Source of the DNA: Nosocomiicoccus ampullae
GTDB taxonomy: Bacteria; Bacillota; Bacilli; Staphylococcales; Salinicoccaceae
NCBI RefSeq assembly: GCF_019357495.1
Contig: NZ_CP079110.1
Location: 744,001 to 808,000, forward strand
DNA length: 64,000 nucleotides
Reading direction: 5' to 3'
Part shown: piece after piece, positions 34,628 through 43,058 of the stretch
Numbering within the stretch: position 1 is the first letter of the stretch
Layout of the letters: each line of letters begins with the position of its first letter
Translations under genes and position numbers: made by a program
The notes under the pieces: generated by a model
Told to the model about the DNA's origin: nothing
The model's input: only the letters and a program-made list of their open reading frames with translations
Databases searched by the model: none

Positions 34628-35968
34628 ATGAGTAAAGACCAAATACTTACAGTAAGTGCTTTATCATCGTATATTGAAGAGAAATTTGTAAGAGACCCGT
34701 ATTTAGAACGGGTCTTTATTAAAGGTGAAATATCTAATAGCAAGTTACATAGTTCTGGTATTTTTTACTTTACACTTAAAGACACACATGCGACAATTCG
34801 TGGCATTATGTTTAGTAATAAAGTGAAGAAATTAAAGAAATTACCAGAAGAAGGTGATGGTGTCATCATCGAAGGTACAATTACTGTATTTAAATCTGGT
34901 GGTTATTATCAAATTACAGCGAATGATATAGAGCTAGATGGACAGGGACAGCTTTATGAAAAATTAGAGAAAAATAAAAAAATGCTTGAAGAAAAAGGTT
35001 ATTTTAAATCTGAATATAAAAAGGCATTACCAAAATTTCCTAAAGATATTATTCTGGTAACGTCCAAAACGAGTGCGGCATATAACGATATGATTAACGC
35101 TGTAACTAAAAGATTTCCATTAACGAAAGTAAAAGTGTTAAATACGTTAATGCAAGGACAAAAAAGTATAGACTCTGTTATTAAAAATCTTGAAATCGCA
35201 GATAATCATCAAGCAGACATTGTTATACTTGCGCGTGGTGGTGGCTCTATTGAAGATTTATGGACATTTAACGAGTTAGAAGTTGCTAAAAAGGTATTTA
35301 ACATGACTACACCTACCATCACAGCTATCGGCCACGAAACAGATACAACACTTGTCGATTACGTGTCGGATAAGCGTGCAACAACACCTACTCAAGCAAT
35401 CGAACTTGCATTGTTTGATCAGTATTATTTACTTGATAAAATAGCCGAAGATGATTTAAGACTTAAAAAGTTAGTGAAAGATAAGTTAATTCAAAAAGAA
35501 ACTCAACTTGAGAGTTATAAAAATTATTATAAGTTTAGAATGCCTACTAGATTATACGATCAGCATATTCAAAAACTAGTTTATAAAAAAGACCAGTTAA
35601 ACGCATTATATAATACGCATTTTAATAACTTTCAAAACAAATATAACGAGTTGAATTATGAGTTAAAATTACTCACGCCTAAAAATAAAATTCAAGAATA
35701 TAAAAATATAAATAATGATTTTAAAAAAACACTCACAAATGAAATGAATTTAATATTCGTAGATTCTAAATCAAAGGTGAGACATAAGCTTGAAGTATTA
35801 AGTCGATTGAATCCCCTTGAAATTTTAAAAAGAGGCTACTCTTTTACAAGCTTAGATGATAAAGTTTTAAAAAGTGTTAACGAAGTGAAGCAAGGAGACG
35901 CTTTAACTATCCATGTAAGTGATGGACGCATTGAGACTAAAGTGACTGAGGTGATTGATGATGAGTAA
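34628..35968 (+). CDS. xseA: exodeoxyribonuclease VII large subunit
   Basis: 446 residues. N-terminal OB fold (about 5-105, VFIKGEISN), catalytic region with ILVTSKTSAAYNDM and ARGGGSIEDLW, GHETDTTLVDYVSDKRATTPTQA, and a long coiled coil to the C-terminus with GYS near the end. Degrades single-stranded DNA with XseB. Short for the family only by a few residues. It overlaps xseB by 8 bases. Confidence 0.96.
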   Translation: MSKDQILTVSALSSYIEEKFVRDPYLERVFIKGEISNSKLHSSGIFYFTLKDTHATIRGIMFSNKVKKLKKLPEEGDGVIIEGTITVFKSGGYYQITANDIELDGQGQLYEKLEKNKKMLEEKGYFKSEYKKALPKFPKDIILVTSKTSAAYNDMINAVTKRFPLTKVKVLNTLMQGQKSIDSVIKNLEIADNHQADIVILARGGGSIEDLWTFNELEVAKKVFNMTTPTITAIGHETDTTLVDYVSDKRATTPTQAIELALFDQYYLLDKIAEDDLRLKKLVKDKLIQKETQLESYKNYYKFRMPTRLYDQHIQKLVYKKDQLNALYNTHFNNFQNKYNELNYELKLLTPKNKIQEYKNINNDFKKTLTNEMNLIFVDSKSKVRHKLEVLSRLNPLEILKRGYSFTSLDDKVLKSVNEVKQGDALTIHVSDGRIETKVTEVIDDE

Positions 35969-36170
35969 ATCAGCAGATCAAACGTTGAGTTTTGAAGAAA
36001 AAATGAAAAAACTTGAAGATATAATTCAAAAATTAGACAGTGATGAAGTTCAATTAGAAGAATCTTTATCATTATATAAAGAAGGTATTAAACTCTCAAA
36101 AGAATGTGACGAGATTTTAAAGAATGCTCAACTTGAAATTGAAGAATTAGAGGGTAATAACGATGATTAA
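35961..36170 (+). CDS. xseB: exodeoxyribonuclease VII small subunit
   Basis: 69 residues from ATG 35961, six bases after GAGGTGA. SFEEKMKKLEDIIQKLDSD and LEESLSLYKEGIKLSKEC are the family hallmarks. Helical partner that binds the XseA coiled coil. Overlaps ispA by 8 bases. Confidence 0.95.
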   Translation: MSKSADQTLSFEEKMKKLEDIIQKLDSDEVQLEESLSLYKEGIKLSKECDEILKNAQLEIEELEGNNDD

Positions 36171-37038
36171 TGATTATCAACAGTACTTAAATGAAGTGGA
36201 TTTGTTAATTAAAGATCATTTAAATAAAAATGATGTTTCTAGTAAAGTTAAAGAATCTTCTTTATATTCAATCTCAGCAGGTGGTAAAAAAATTCGTCCA
36301 CTGTTGTTATTTAAAACATTAAAAGCTTTAAATTTCCCTTTAGAATTAGGTGTACCTGCAGCTGCTACAATTGAAATGATTCATACTTACTCTTTAATAC
36401 ACGATGACTTACCAGCGATGGATAATGATGACTATAGACGTGGAAAACTAACAAATCATAAAGTATATGGAGAAGCGACAGCGATTCTTGCTGGCGATAA
36501 TCTACTAACAGAAAGTATTCATCTACTTAGCCATGCGAATTATAACGATGCTATTAAAATAAATCTAATTCAACTGATTACAAATGCTGCAGGGCAATTT
36601 GGAATGATTAGCGGACAAATGAATGATATATTAAGTGCAAATAAAGAAATTGATTATAAAACTTTAGAAAATATACACCGCTATAAAACCGGTAAATTAA
36701 TACAAGCTCCAGTTGTTGCCGCTGCGATGATTGCTGGCGCAAGTAATGATATTATTAATAATTTAAACGATTTTTCCGGAGAACTTGGCTTATTATTCCA
36801 AATAAAAGATGATTTACTAGATGTTCAAGGGACGCAAGAAGAATTAGGAAAATCCGTTGGTACTGATGAAAAAAATCAAACGACGACTTATGTATCATTA
36901 TTTGGTGTTGAAGGAGCAATGGATCTATTAAAAGAAAAAGAGACAGAAACAAAAAGATTACTTTACAAACTAAAAGATGATATTGATATTATACATTTAG
37001 AAGATATTATTTCTATAGTCGTAAATAGAACGAAATGA
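36163..37038 (+). CDS. ispA: farnesyl diphosphate synthase
   Basis: 291 residues. Condenses isopentenyl diphosphate with dimethylallyl and geranyl diphosphate. First Asp-rich motif SLIHDDLPAMDND, second FQIKDDLLDVQGT; GGKKIRPLL at the N-terminal side binds pyrophosphate. ATG overlaps xseB, coupled. Next gene dxs provides the isoprenoid precursor route. Confidence 0.95.
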   Translation: MINDYQQYLNEVDLLIKDHLNKNDVSSKVKESSLYSISAGGKKIRPLLLFKTLKALNFPLELGVPAAATIEMIHTYSLIHDDLPAMDNDDYRRGKLTNHKVYGEATAILAGDNLLTESIHLLSHANYNDAIKINLIQLITNAAGQFGMISGQMNDILSANKEIDYKTLENIHRYKTGKLIQAPVVAAAMIAGASNDIINNLNDFSGELGLLFQIKDDLLDVQGTQEELGKSVGTDEKNQTTTYVSLFGVEGAMDLLKEKETETKRLLYKLKDDIDIIHLEDIISIVVNRTK

Positions 37039-37073
37039 TATTCGGTCTTCCGAATATCATTTCTATTTTTTTA
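37032..37073 (+). terminator. terminator between ispA and dxs
   Basis: GAAATGATATTCGG, loop TCTT, CCGAATATCATTTC, then TATTTTTTTAG. The stem includes the ispA stop codon. dxs therefore likely has its own promoter in the remaining 50 bases. Confidence 0.9.
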
Positions 37074-37120
37074 GTCATTTTTAAATGATATAATAAGCAA
37101 GTAGATAAGGTGGGTGCTAT

Positions 37121-38998
37121 ATGAGACTTGAAGAAATTGAAAATCCATCATTTTTAAAAGAAAAAAATGATGATGAGCTTGAAGAGTTGGCACAAAAAAT
37201 AAGAGAATTTTTAATAGAATCATGTGCTGAAACAGGTGGGCATATTGGAGCTAACTTAGGCGTAGTAGAACTAACGTTAGCACTCCATCGATTTTATAAT
37301 TCACCTGAAGATAAGTTTTTATTTGATGTTGGACATCAAGCATATATTCATAAAATATTAACTGGCAGAACTAAAGATTTTAAAACGCTTCGACAGTATA
37401 AAGGACTATCCGGATTCCCTAAAATGAGTGAATCTGAACATGACGTATGGGAAGCAGGTCATTCATCAACTTCATTATCGGCAGCTTTAGGAATGGCTAA
37501 AGCAAGGGATATTCGAAATGAAGATTACAATATCGTTCCAATTATAGGAGACGGTGCTTTAACTGGTGGTATGGCTTTAGAAGCGCTGAACCACATCGGA
37601 TCTGAAAAGTCAAAAATGACTATTATTTTAAACGATAATGAAATGAGTATTGCACCTAACGTTGGTGCGATGCATAACATGTTTGGTAGAATCCGTACGA
37701 ACTCAAGTTATAATAAGTTTAAATATGATGCTGAAGAGCTTTTAGAAAGAATACCTTCAGTTGGTCCATCGTTAAGAGATTTAGCAGATAAGGTAAAAGA
37801 CAGTTTAAAATATCTCGTCGTAGATGGAGTATTCTTTGAAGAGCTTGGTATTAAATATATTGGTCCCGTTGACGGTCATAACTTTAAAGAGCTTCAAAAA
37901 GCGTTAGAGTCTACAAATAATTATGATGGTCCAGTGATTATTCATGTGATTACTAAAAAAGGTAAAGGATATTATCATGCAGAAACTGACGCGATTGGTA
38001 AGTGGCATGGATTAGGACCATATAAAATAGAAACAGGCGAAACACTCGGAAGTAGTGGTACAGAGTCTTGGAGTGAATATGTTTCTAATGAAGTGTTTGA
38101 GCATGCGCTGAAGGATAAGAAAATAGTCGCGTTAACACCGGCAATGCCTGTTGGGTCTAAGTTGACTAAATTCCAAAATGAATTACCAGAAAGATTTTTT
38201 GATGTTGGTATCGCGGAACAGCACGCTGTAACGATGTCCGCAGGACTCGCAGCAGCAGGCATGAAACCTTACTTAGCAATTTACTCTACATTTTTACAAC
38301 GTGGATATGACCAAGTACTACACGATGTCGATCGTCCGAATCTAAATGTGTTCTTTGGTATTGATCGTAGTGGTTTAGTTGGTGCAGATGGGGAAACACA
38401 TCATGGCATATTTGATGTGAGCTTTTTAATGCCTTTACCAAATATGACGATTATGATGCCTAGAGATGAAATTGAAGCTAAATTGATGATTAATTTTGCA
38501 TTAGACTATGATGGTCCAATTGCTTTAAGATATCCTAGAGGTAATGTCAAAGGTCTTCAAATAACTGAAAGACAGCCTATAGTAAAAGGTAAATGGGAAA
38601 TTGTAGATGCCTCTAAAGAAAAAGATGCAGTCATTATTAGTTATGGACCGACGTTAGATGTTGCTTTAGAAGCAAAAGAAATTTTAAATAAATTTGGCAT
38701 TGAATTAGAGGTAGTTAATGCACGCTTTATTAAACCTGTAGATGCGGATTTACTTAAAGAATATGGTCAGTCAAAAACTCCTTTACTCATCGTTGAAGAA
38801 GTTATCGAAACAGGTGGACTTGGCCAATATGTTCAAAGTTATATGTTAGAAAATAATTTCTTAAATAGCGTAAAAACGATTGCGATTCCAGACGTTTATA
38901 TTGAACAAGGTAGTGTCGATAAATTACTCATCGAAGCAGGAATCACAGTAGAAAACGTCGTAAAAGTAGTTCAGAATATGGTTGAAAACAATGACTAA
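37121..38998 (+). CDS. dxs: 1-deoxy-D-xylulose-5-phosphate synthase
   Basis: 625 residues. Joins pyruvate and glyceraldehyde 3-phosphate, first step of the MEP isoprenoid pathway, thiamine diphosphate dependent. ThDP motif IIGDGALTGGMALEALN with NDNEMSIAPN, catalytic His in DVGHQAYIHK, Gly/Arg segment DIRNED; transketolase-like pyrimidine domain with DVGIAEQHAVTMSAGLA. It is of note in this family because Staphylococcus itself makes isoprenoids by mevalonate. Overlaps tlyA by 8 bases. Confidence 0.97.
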   Translation: MRLEEIENPSFLKEKNDDELEELAQKIREFLIESCAETGGHIGANLGVVELTLALHRFYNSPEDKFLFDVGHQAYIHKILTGRTKDFKTLRQYKGLSGFPKMSESEHDVWEAGHSSTSLSAALGMAKARDIRNEDYNIVPIIGDGALTGGMALEALNHIGSEKSKMTIILNDNEMSIAPNVGAMHNMFGRIRTNSSYNKFKYDAEELLERIPSVGPSLRDLADKVKDSLKYLVVDGVFFEELGIKYIGPVDGHNFKELQKALESTNNYDGPVIIHVITKKGKGYYHAETDAIGKWHGLGPYKIETGETLGSSGTESWSEYVSNEVFEHALKDKKIVALTPAMPVGSKLTKFQNELPERFFDVGIAEQHAVTMSAGLAAAGMKPYLAIYSTFLQRGYDQVLHDVDRPNLNVFFGIDRSGLVGADGETHHGIFDVSFLMPLPNMTIMMPRDEIEAKLMINFALDYDGPIALRYPRGNVKGLQITERQPIVKGKWEIVDASKEKDAVIISYGPTLDVALEAKEILNKFGIELEVVNARFIKPVDADLLKEYGQSKTPLLIVEEVIETGGLGQYVQSYMLENNFLNSVKTIAIPDVYIEQGSVDKLLIEAGITVENVVKVVQNMVENND

Positions 38999-39770
38999 AA
39001 TTCGAGCAGATGAATACTTATTTAAGCATTATAGCCTAGGAACAATTGAAGACGTTAGGCGTCTTATCATGGCTGGTAAGGTGTTAAATAATAATGAACC
39101 GATTTATAAAGCATCGGATATGATTAAAACAGAAAAAGCATCAATACGTTTTAAAAATGTAAAAGAATACGTTTCTCGTGGCGGTATTAAATTAAAAGCA
39201 GCAATCCAGGAATTTTCAATCGATCTAAAAAATAAGGTGGTACTAGATATTGGAAGTTCCACGGGTGGCTTTACAGATTGTTCATTAAAGCACGGTGCGA
39301 ATCATGTTTATGCTGTTGATGTTGGTACTAATCAACTCGACTATAAACTTAGAGTCGATGATAGAGTAACAGTAATGGAACAAACAAACTTCAAAGGTAC
39401 ACTAATCAGTGATTTTAAACAGTTACCAGATATCATAACAATAGACGTTAGCTTTACTTCAGTTGTTCCTATTATTAATCATATTACTGAGTTATTTAGC
39501 CATGAATACACGGTCATTGCGTTAATAAAACCTCAATTTGAAAGTTACCTTGAAGAAAAAGAAGACACGCTCATTATTCAAAATGTTGAAACAAAGAAAA
39601 ATGTCATTAGACGTGTAGTAGAGGCTTGTAAAGATTTAAATTTATCAACAATTGATGTCATTCATTCACCAATTACAGGCACGAAAGGTAACGAAGAATT
39701 TTTACTATATATTAAAAACGACTCAATCGGTCAATCAGTTACGAATGAACAAATCAAGTACTTATTTTAA
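38991..39770 (+). CDS. TlyA-family rRNA 2'-O-methyltransferase (YqxC)
   Basis: 259 residues. N-terminal S4 RNA-binding domain (about 1-60, RADEYLFKHYSLGTIEDVRRLIMAGKV region), then an FtsJ/RrmJ-like methyltransferase with LDIGSSTGGFTDC binding S-adenosylmethionine, ALIKPQFE and the closing GNEEFL. Methylates rRNA 2'-OH; some homologues are called haemolysins. ATG 38991 chosen over the upstream in-frame TTG. Coupled to dxs. Precedes argR as in Bacillus (yqxC-ahrC). Confidence 0.9.
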   Translation: MTKIRADEYLFKHYSLGTIEDVRRLIMAGKVLNNNEPIYKASDMIKTEKASIRFKNVKEYVSRGGIKLKAAIQEFSIDLKNKVVLDIGSSTGGFTDCSLKHGANHVYAVDVGTNQLDYKLRVDDRVTVMEQTNFKGTLISDFKQLPDIITIDVSFTSVVPIINHITELFSHEYTVIALIKPQFESYLEEKEDTLIIQNVETKKNVIRRVVEACKDLNLSTIDVIHSPITGTKGNEEFLLYIKNDSIGQSVTNEQIKYLF

Positions 39771-39798
39771 CTATCCTTTATAGGATAGTTTTTATTTT
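39769..39798 (+). terminator. tlyA terminator
   Basis: AACTATCC and GGATAGTT around a short AT loop, followed by TTTATTTT. The left arm begins in the stop codon. Confidence 0.85.
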
Positions 39799-39873
39799 CT
39801 AATAACTTTTAAATATGCACAATTATATGCTATTATTGAATAAATATTTGTCTTATGCATAGAGGTGAAGATC

Positions 39874-40326
39874 ATGTCAAATAAAGTAGTTAGGCAAATT
39901 AAAATTAGAGAAATTATTACTAACCACGATATTGAAACTCAAGAAGAACTTGTAGAAAAGTTATTAGAGAATAATTATGAAGTCACTCAAGCAACAGTAT
40001 CTAGAGACATTAAAGAACTTCAACTTTTTAAAGTACCTAAAGCAGATGGAACTTATATTTACAGCATGCCAGAGGATAGAAGATATCAAACACTTGAAAA
40101 GCTTGGTAGATATCTAATGGATAGTTTTGTCAAACTCGATTACCACGATAATTTAATTGTTTTAAAAACATTGCCAGGTAACGCTCAGTCAATTGGTGCT
40201 ATTTTAGATCAATTAGAATGGGAAGAAGTCATCGGTACAATTTGTGGAGATGATACATGTTTACTTATTTGTAGAGGTAATGATGCGAGAGACGTTGTTA
40301 AAGATAAAATATTTAATCTTATTTAA
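39874..40326 (+). CDS. argR: arginine repressor ArgR/AhrC
   Basis: 150 residues from ATG 39874, six bases after GAGGTGA. N-terminal winged helix with [18 protein letters not shown]-terminal oligomerisation domain with the arginine-binding [14 protein letters not shown]. Controls arginine synthesis and breakdown genes. AT-rich 8-base direct and inverted elements (ATGCACAATTATATGC, TGAATAAATATT) just upstream look like possible ARG boxes for self-control, unproven. Confidence 0.95.
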   Translation: MSNKVVRQIKIREIITNHDIETQEELVEKLLENNYEVTQATVSRDIKELQLFKVPKADGTYIYSMPEDRRYQTLEKLGRYLMDSFVKLDYHDNLIVLKTLPGNAQSIGAILDQLEWEEVIGTICGDDTCLLICRGNDARDVVKDKIFNLI

Positions 40327-40332
40327 GAGGAG

Positions 40333-42009
40333 ATGGCTAATATTTTACTCCGATTAAACATTAATAACTTTGCAGTTTTAGAAAATGTAGAGCTAGATTT
40401 TTATAATAACTTGACGATTATATCTGGTGAGTCCGGAGCAGGAAAATCGATGCTAATTGATGCACTTGCTTATTTAGCAGGAAAACGCGCCTCTATGGAA
40501 GATATACGTTATGATACGAGCGGCTTAGTGTTAGAGGGTGTGTTTGACTTTCCTGAGACTGAAAGGCTAAATATTCTATTAGAAGAATATAACATTCCCG
40601 TTGATGAGATATTTATCGTTAAAAGAGAAATCATGCATAATAAAAAAAGCATTGTAAAAATTAATAATCAAATGGTGACACTTGGACAACTTCAAGCAAT
40701 TATGCGTGAAGTATTTACAATTCATACTCAAAATAGAAATGATGATTTACTTGAATCCGAGCAGCAAATTGATTATCTCGATAAGTATATAGAGTTATAT
40801 GATGAAGATGATTTTCATACGTATCAAGAACTTTTCTATAAGTATGAAAAAATTCAAAAGAGAATTGAAGAACTTGAATATAAAGATCGAAATCGTCTTG
40901 AGCAACTTGAATTACTCGAACACCAATATAATGAAATACAACTTATGAATTTTAACTCACCAACTGAAGAAGACGACTTAGAAAAAGAACTCGAATATTT
41001 AACAAATTTCGAATCCGTAAACGAAGTATTTCATAAAATAAAAACAATACTTGAAGGTGATGTTAGTTTACAGTCACTCTTATATGAAGTTGTCCATCAA
41101 CTTGAAACAATGAATCAATTTGATGAGAAGTACAAGCTCTATTATAATCAGTTAGAAGAAAGTTATCATTTACTAAATGAGCTAAATAGCGAAGTGACAC
41201 ATGATTTAAGTAATTTAGAATACGATGAAGAACGTCTTAATGAAATTCAAGAAAGATTGAATAATATTAATCATTTAAAACGAAAATATAACCAAACCTT
41301 TAAAGGTCTAATTGAATTAAAAGAGGCACTTGAAACTGATATAAATGATTTAAAAAATTTCAGTGAGTCATATGAAGAACTCATTTCTGAAAAAGAAAGG
41401 GTATTTAAATCATTAAATACGTACGCTAAGAAGTTACATCATATTCGTGATGATCGAAAAGACTTTTTAGAAAATGCGATTATTAAAGAATTAGAAGACT
41501 TAGACATGCAAGATGCTGAATTTAAAATTATTAATAAGGAAGGTCAGTTTAATAAATTAGGGTTTTCTAACGTCGAATTTTACATTACGACGAACAAAGG
41601 TGAACCGTTAAAACCTTTAAATAAGGTTGCTTCAGGAGGGGAAATTTCACGAATAAACTTAGCGTTAAGAACAATATTTTCAATGTTTGAAAATCAAGCG
41701 CTTGTTATTTTAGATGAAATTGACTCAGGGGTAAGTGGCAAAGTCGCAACAAAAATGGCAGAAAAAATGAAGTTATTATCAAAAACACGTCAAGTATTTG
41801 CGATTTCGCATTTACCTCAAGCTGCAGCTGTAGCTGATCATCATTTACATGTTCATAAAACAACGGTTAACGACCGCACGGTGTCTACAGCTGAATATTT
41901 AGATAATGAGACACATGTTAAAGAAATTGCAAGAATGTTAAGTGGATCGACAATTAATGAAGCAGCAATCAAAAACGCGGAAGAATTAATAAAGACGAGT
42001 AAACAATAA
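40333..42009 (+). CDS. recN: DNA repair protein RecN
   Basis: 558 residues, SMC-like ATPase acting early in double-strand break repair. Walker A GESGAGKSMLIDAL at about 33-46, long coiled-coil arms (about 150-380), signature LNKVASGGEISRINLALR and Walker B LVILDEIDSGVSG. AAGAGG lies only two bases before the ATG, an unusually tight spacing. The last codons fall in a shared convergent terminator. Confidence 0.96.
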   Translation: MANILLRLNINNFAVLENVELDFYNNLTIISGESGAGKSMLIDALAYLAGKRASMEDIRYDTSGLVLEGVFDFPETERLNILLEEYNIPVDEIFIVKREIMHNKKSIVKINNQMVTLGQLQAIMREVFTIHTQNRNDDLLESEQQIDYLDKYIELYDEDDFHTYQELFYKYEKIQKRIEELEYKDRNRLEQLELLEHQYNEIQLMNFNSPTEEDDLEKELEYLTNFESVNEVFHKIKTILEGDVSLQSLLYEVVHQLETMNQFDEKYKLYYNQLEESYHLLNELNSEVTHDLSNLEYDEERLNEIQERLNNINHLKRKYNQTFKGLIELKEALETDINDLKNFSESYEELISEKERVFKSLNTYAKKLHHIRDDRKDFLENAIIKELEDLDMQDAEFKIINKEGQFNKLGFSNVEFYITTNKGEPLKPLNKVASGGEISRINLALRTIFSMFENQALVILDEIDSGVSGKVATKMAEKMKLLSKTRQVFAISHLPQAAAVADHHLHVHKTTVNDRTVSTAEYLDNETHVKEIARMLSGSTINEAAIKNAEELIKTSKQ

Positions 42010-42031
42010 TTATTGTTTCTCGTCTTTTTTC
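41991..42031. terminator. shared convergent terminator that codes both C-termini
   Basis: AAAGACGAG-T-AAACAATAA (41991-42009) pairs with TTATTGTTT-CTCGTCTTT (42010-42027), then TTT. recN ends at 42009 and the leftward gene at 42010, so each arm encodes the last residues of one gene. Confidence 0.9.
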
Positions 42032-42258
42032 ATAAATCTTTCTTGTGCACGATTGTTTTTACGTTCTCTATATAATACATAACCTGCAACAAACCATACA
42101 CCTAAAACTAATAGTATAAGGCCAATTAAAAATTGTAAGACAAGTGAAGAAAATGGCCAAATCGTAATTCCAAATATACTATCACGTATTAATTTCACAC
42201 CATAACCTGCAAAAATAACAGGAATTACTAAAATTAATAGTGCAATTATTTTTTTCAT
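42010..42258 (-). CDS. DUF2627 small membrane protein (YqzF type)
   Basis: 82 residues from ATG 42258; an in-frame GTG 12 bases earlier is inside the likely ribosome binding site. Two membrane helices (about 2-22 and 35-62) and the motifs GVKLIRDSIFG and GYVLYRERKNN fit DUF2627, found downstream of recN in Bacillus. Function unknown. Confidence 0.8.
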   Translation of the reverse strand: MKKIIALLILVIPVIFAGYGVKLIRDSIFGITIWPFSSLVLQFLIGLILLVLGVWFVAGYVLYRERKNNRAQERFMKKDEKQ

Positions 42259-42408
42259 TGAATCAAACACCTGCTATTACTAAACTAACTTTCTCACTTA
42301 ATTTAGTTTAGTCTAAATAATAGGACACGGCAAGTGAATAGCGCTTTAATCTTTACAAATAAAAAAATTAACATTACACTTTAATTATTAAAGTAAAGAG
42401 GTGCTATT

Positions 42409-42846
42409 ATGGATTTAGATTTCAAAATATACATGGAAGATTTAGTAGAAAATGCTAGAAAAGAATTAACAGATGTTGGATACGAGCAACTTCTAACACC
42501 TGAGGAGGTAAATGAAGCGCTCGACAAAGAGGGTACTGCCCTTGTGATGATTAACTCAGTATGTGGATGTGCAGGTGGTATCGCAAGACCAGCGGCAATT
42601 CACTCACTAAACTTTGATAAAAAACCTACTCATTTATATACAGTGTTCGCTGGACAAGAAAAAGATGCGACTGAGGCAGTTCGTGAACGCACTCCAGACT
42701 TTTTACCTTCATCTCCAAGTTTTGCGTTTTTCAAAGACGGAAAAGTGGTAGATATGATAGAGAGACATGAAATTGAAGGACATGACGTAATGAGTGTTAT
42801 TACGGATCTTCAAGCATGGTTCATGGAACACGGTGATGATATTTAA
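42409..42846 (+). CDS. bacilliredoxin (YqiW/BrxB family)
   Basis: 145 residues. Thioredoxin-like fold with the CGC active site in [14 protein letters not shown] at about 46-59. Removes bacillithiol from mixed disulphides after oxidative or electrophile stress. AGAGGTG precedes ATG. BrxA and BrxB share this motif and cannot be told apart here; its genomic place favours YqiW/BrxB. Independent unit with its own terminator. Confidence 0.92.
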   Translation: MDLDFKIYMEDLVENARKELTDVGYEQLLTPEEVNEALDKEGTALVMINSVCGCAGGIARPAAIHSLNFDKKPTHLYTVFAGQEKDATEAVRERTPDFLPSSPSFAFFKDGKVVDMIERHEIEGHDVMSVITDLQAWFMEHGDDI

Positions 42847-42878
42847 AAAAAGTGGTCCATTTTTGGACCACTTTTTAT
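42847..42878 (+). terminator. bacilliredoxin gene terminator
   Basis: AAAAAGTGGTCCA and TGGACCACTTTTT form a 13-base perfect stem. Symmetric flanks let it also end the leftward Prli42-like gene. Confidence 0.92.
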
Positions 42879-42976
42879 TATAGTGCTGTAAGGTAGCTAA
42901 GACCCATTAGTAAGCCTGAAACAACGATTAAAATAACCATTGCCCAAATAATAATGTTTTGCATTTTTTTTGGCAT
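42878..42976 (-). CDS. Prli42-like 32-residue membrane microprotein
   Basis: A 33-codon frame from ATG 42976 to TAA 42878. It starts MPKKMQNII, then one hydrophobic helix (about 8-30) with the turn VVSGLLMGLS. Basic start, one helix ending in a small-residue-rich LLxGLS motif and 31-32 residues are the features of Prli42, the membrane anchor of the Listeria stressosome. GAGGG lies 8 bases upstream. Between the bacilliredoxin gene and pepT-like gene, convergent with the former. Conservation elsewhere would confirm it. Confidence 0.75.
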   Translation of the reverse strand: MPKKMQNIIIWAMVILIVVSGLLMGLSYLTAL

Positions 42977-43058
42977 TTCATGAACCCTCATTTACTCGTA
43001 TTTATATTTTTTATGATACTTGTAATATTAACAATAATCAACTAGGAGTGGAAAATTA

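Noticed and set aside
39820-39873. ARG boxes upstream of argR
   Set aside because: AT-rich elements resemble the loose consensus, but the consensus is itself AT-rich and no clear pair could be fixed; mentioned only in the argR entry.
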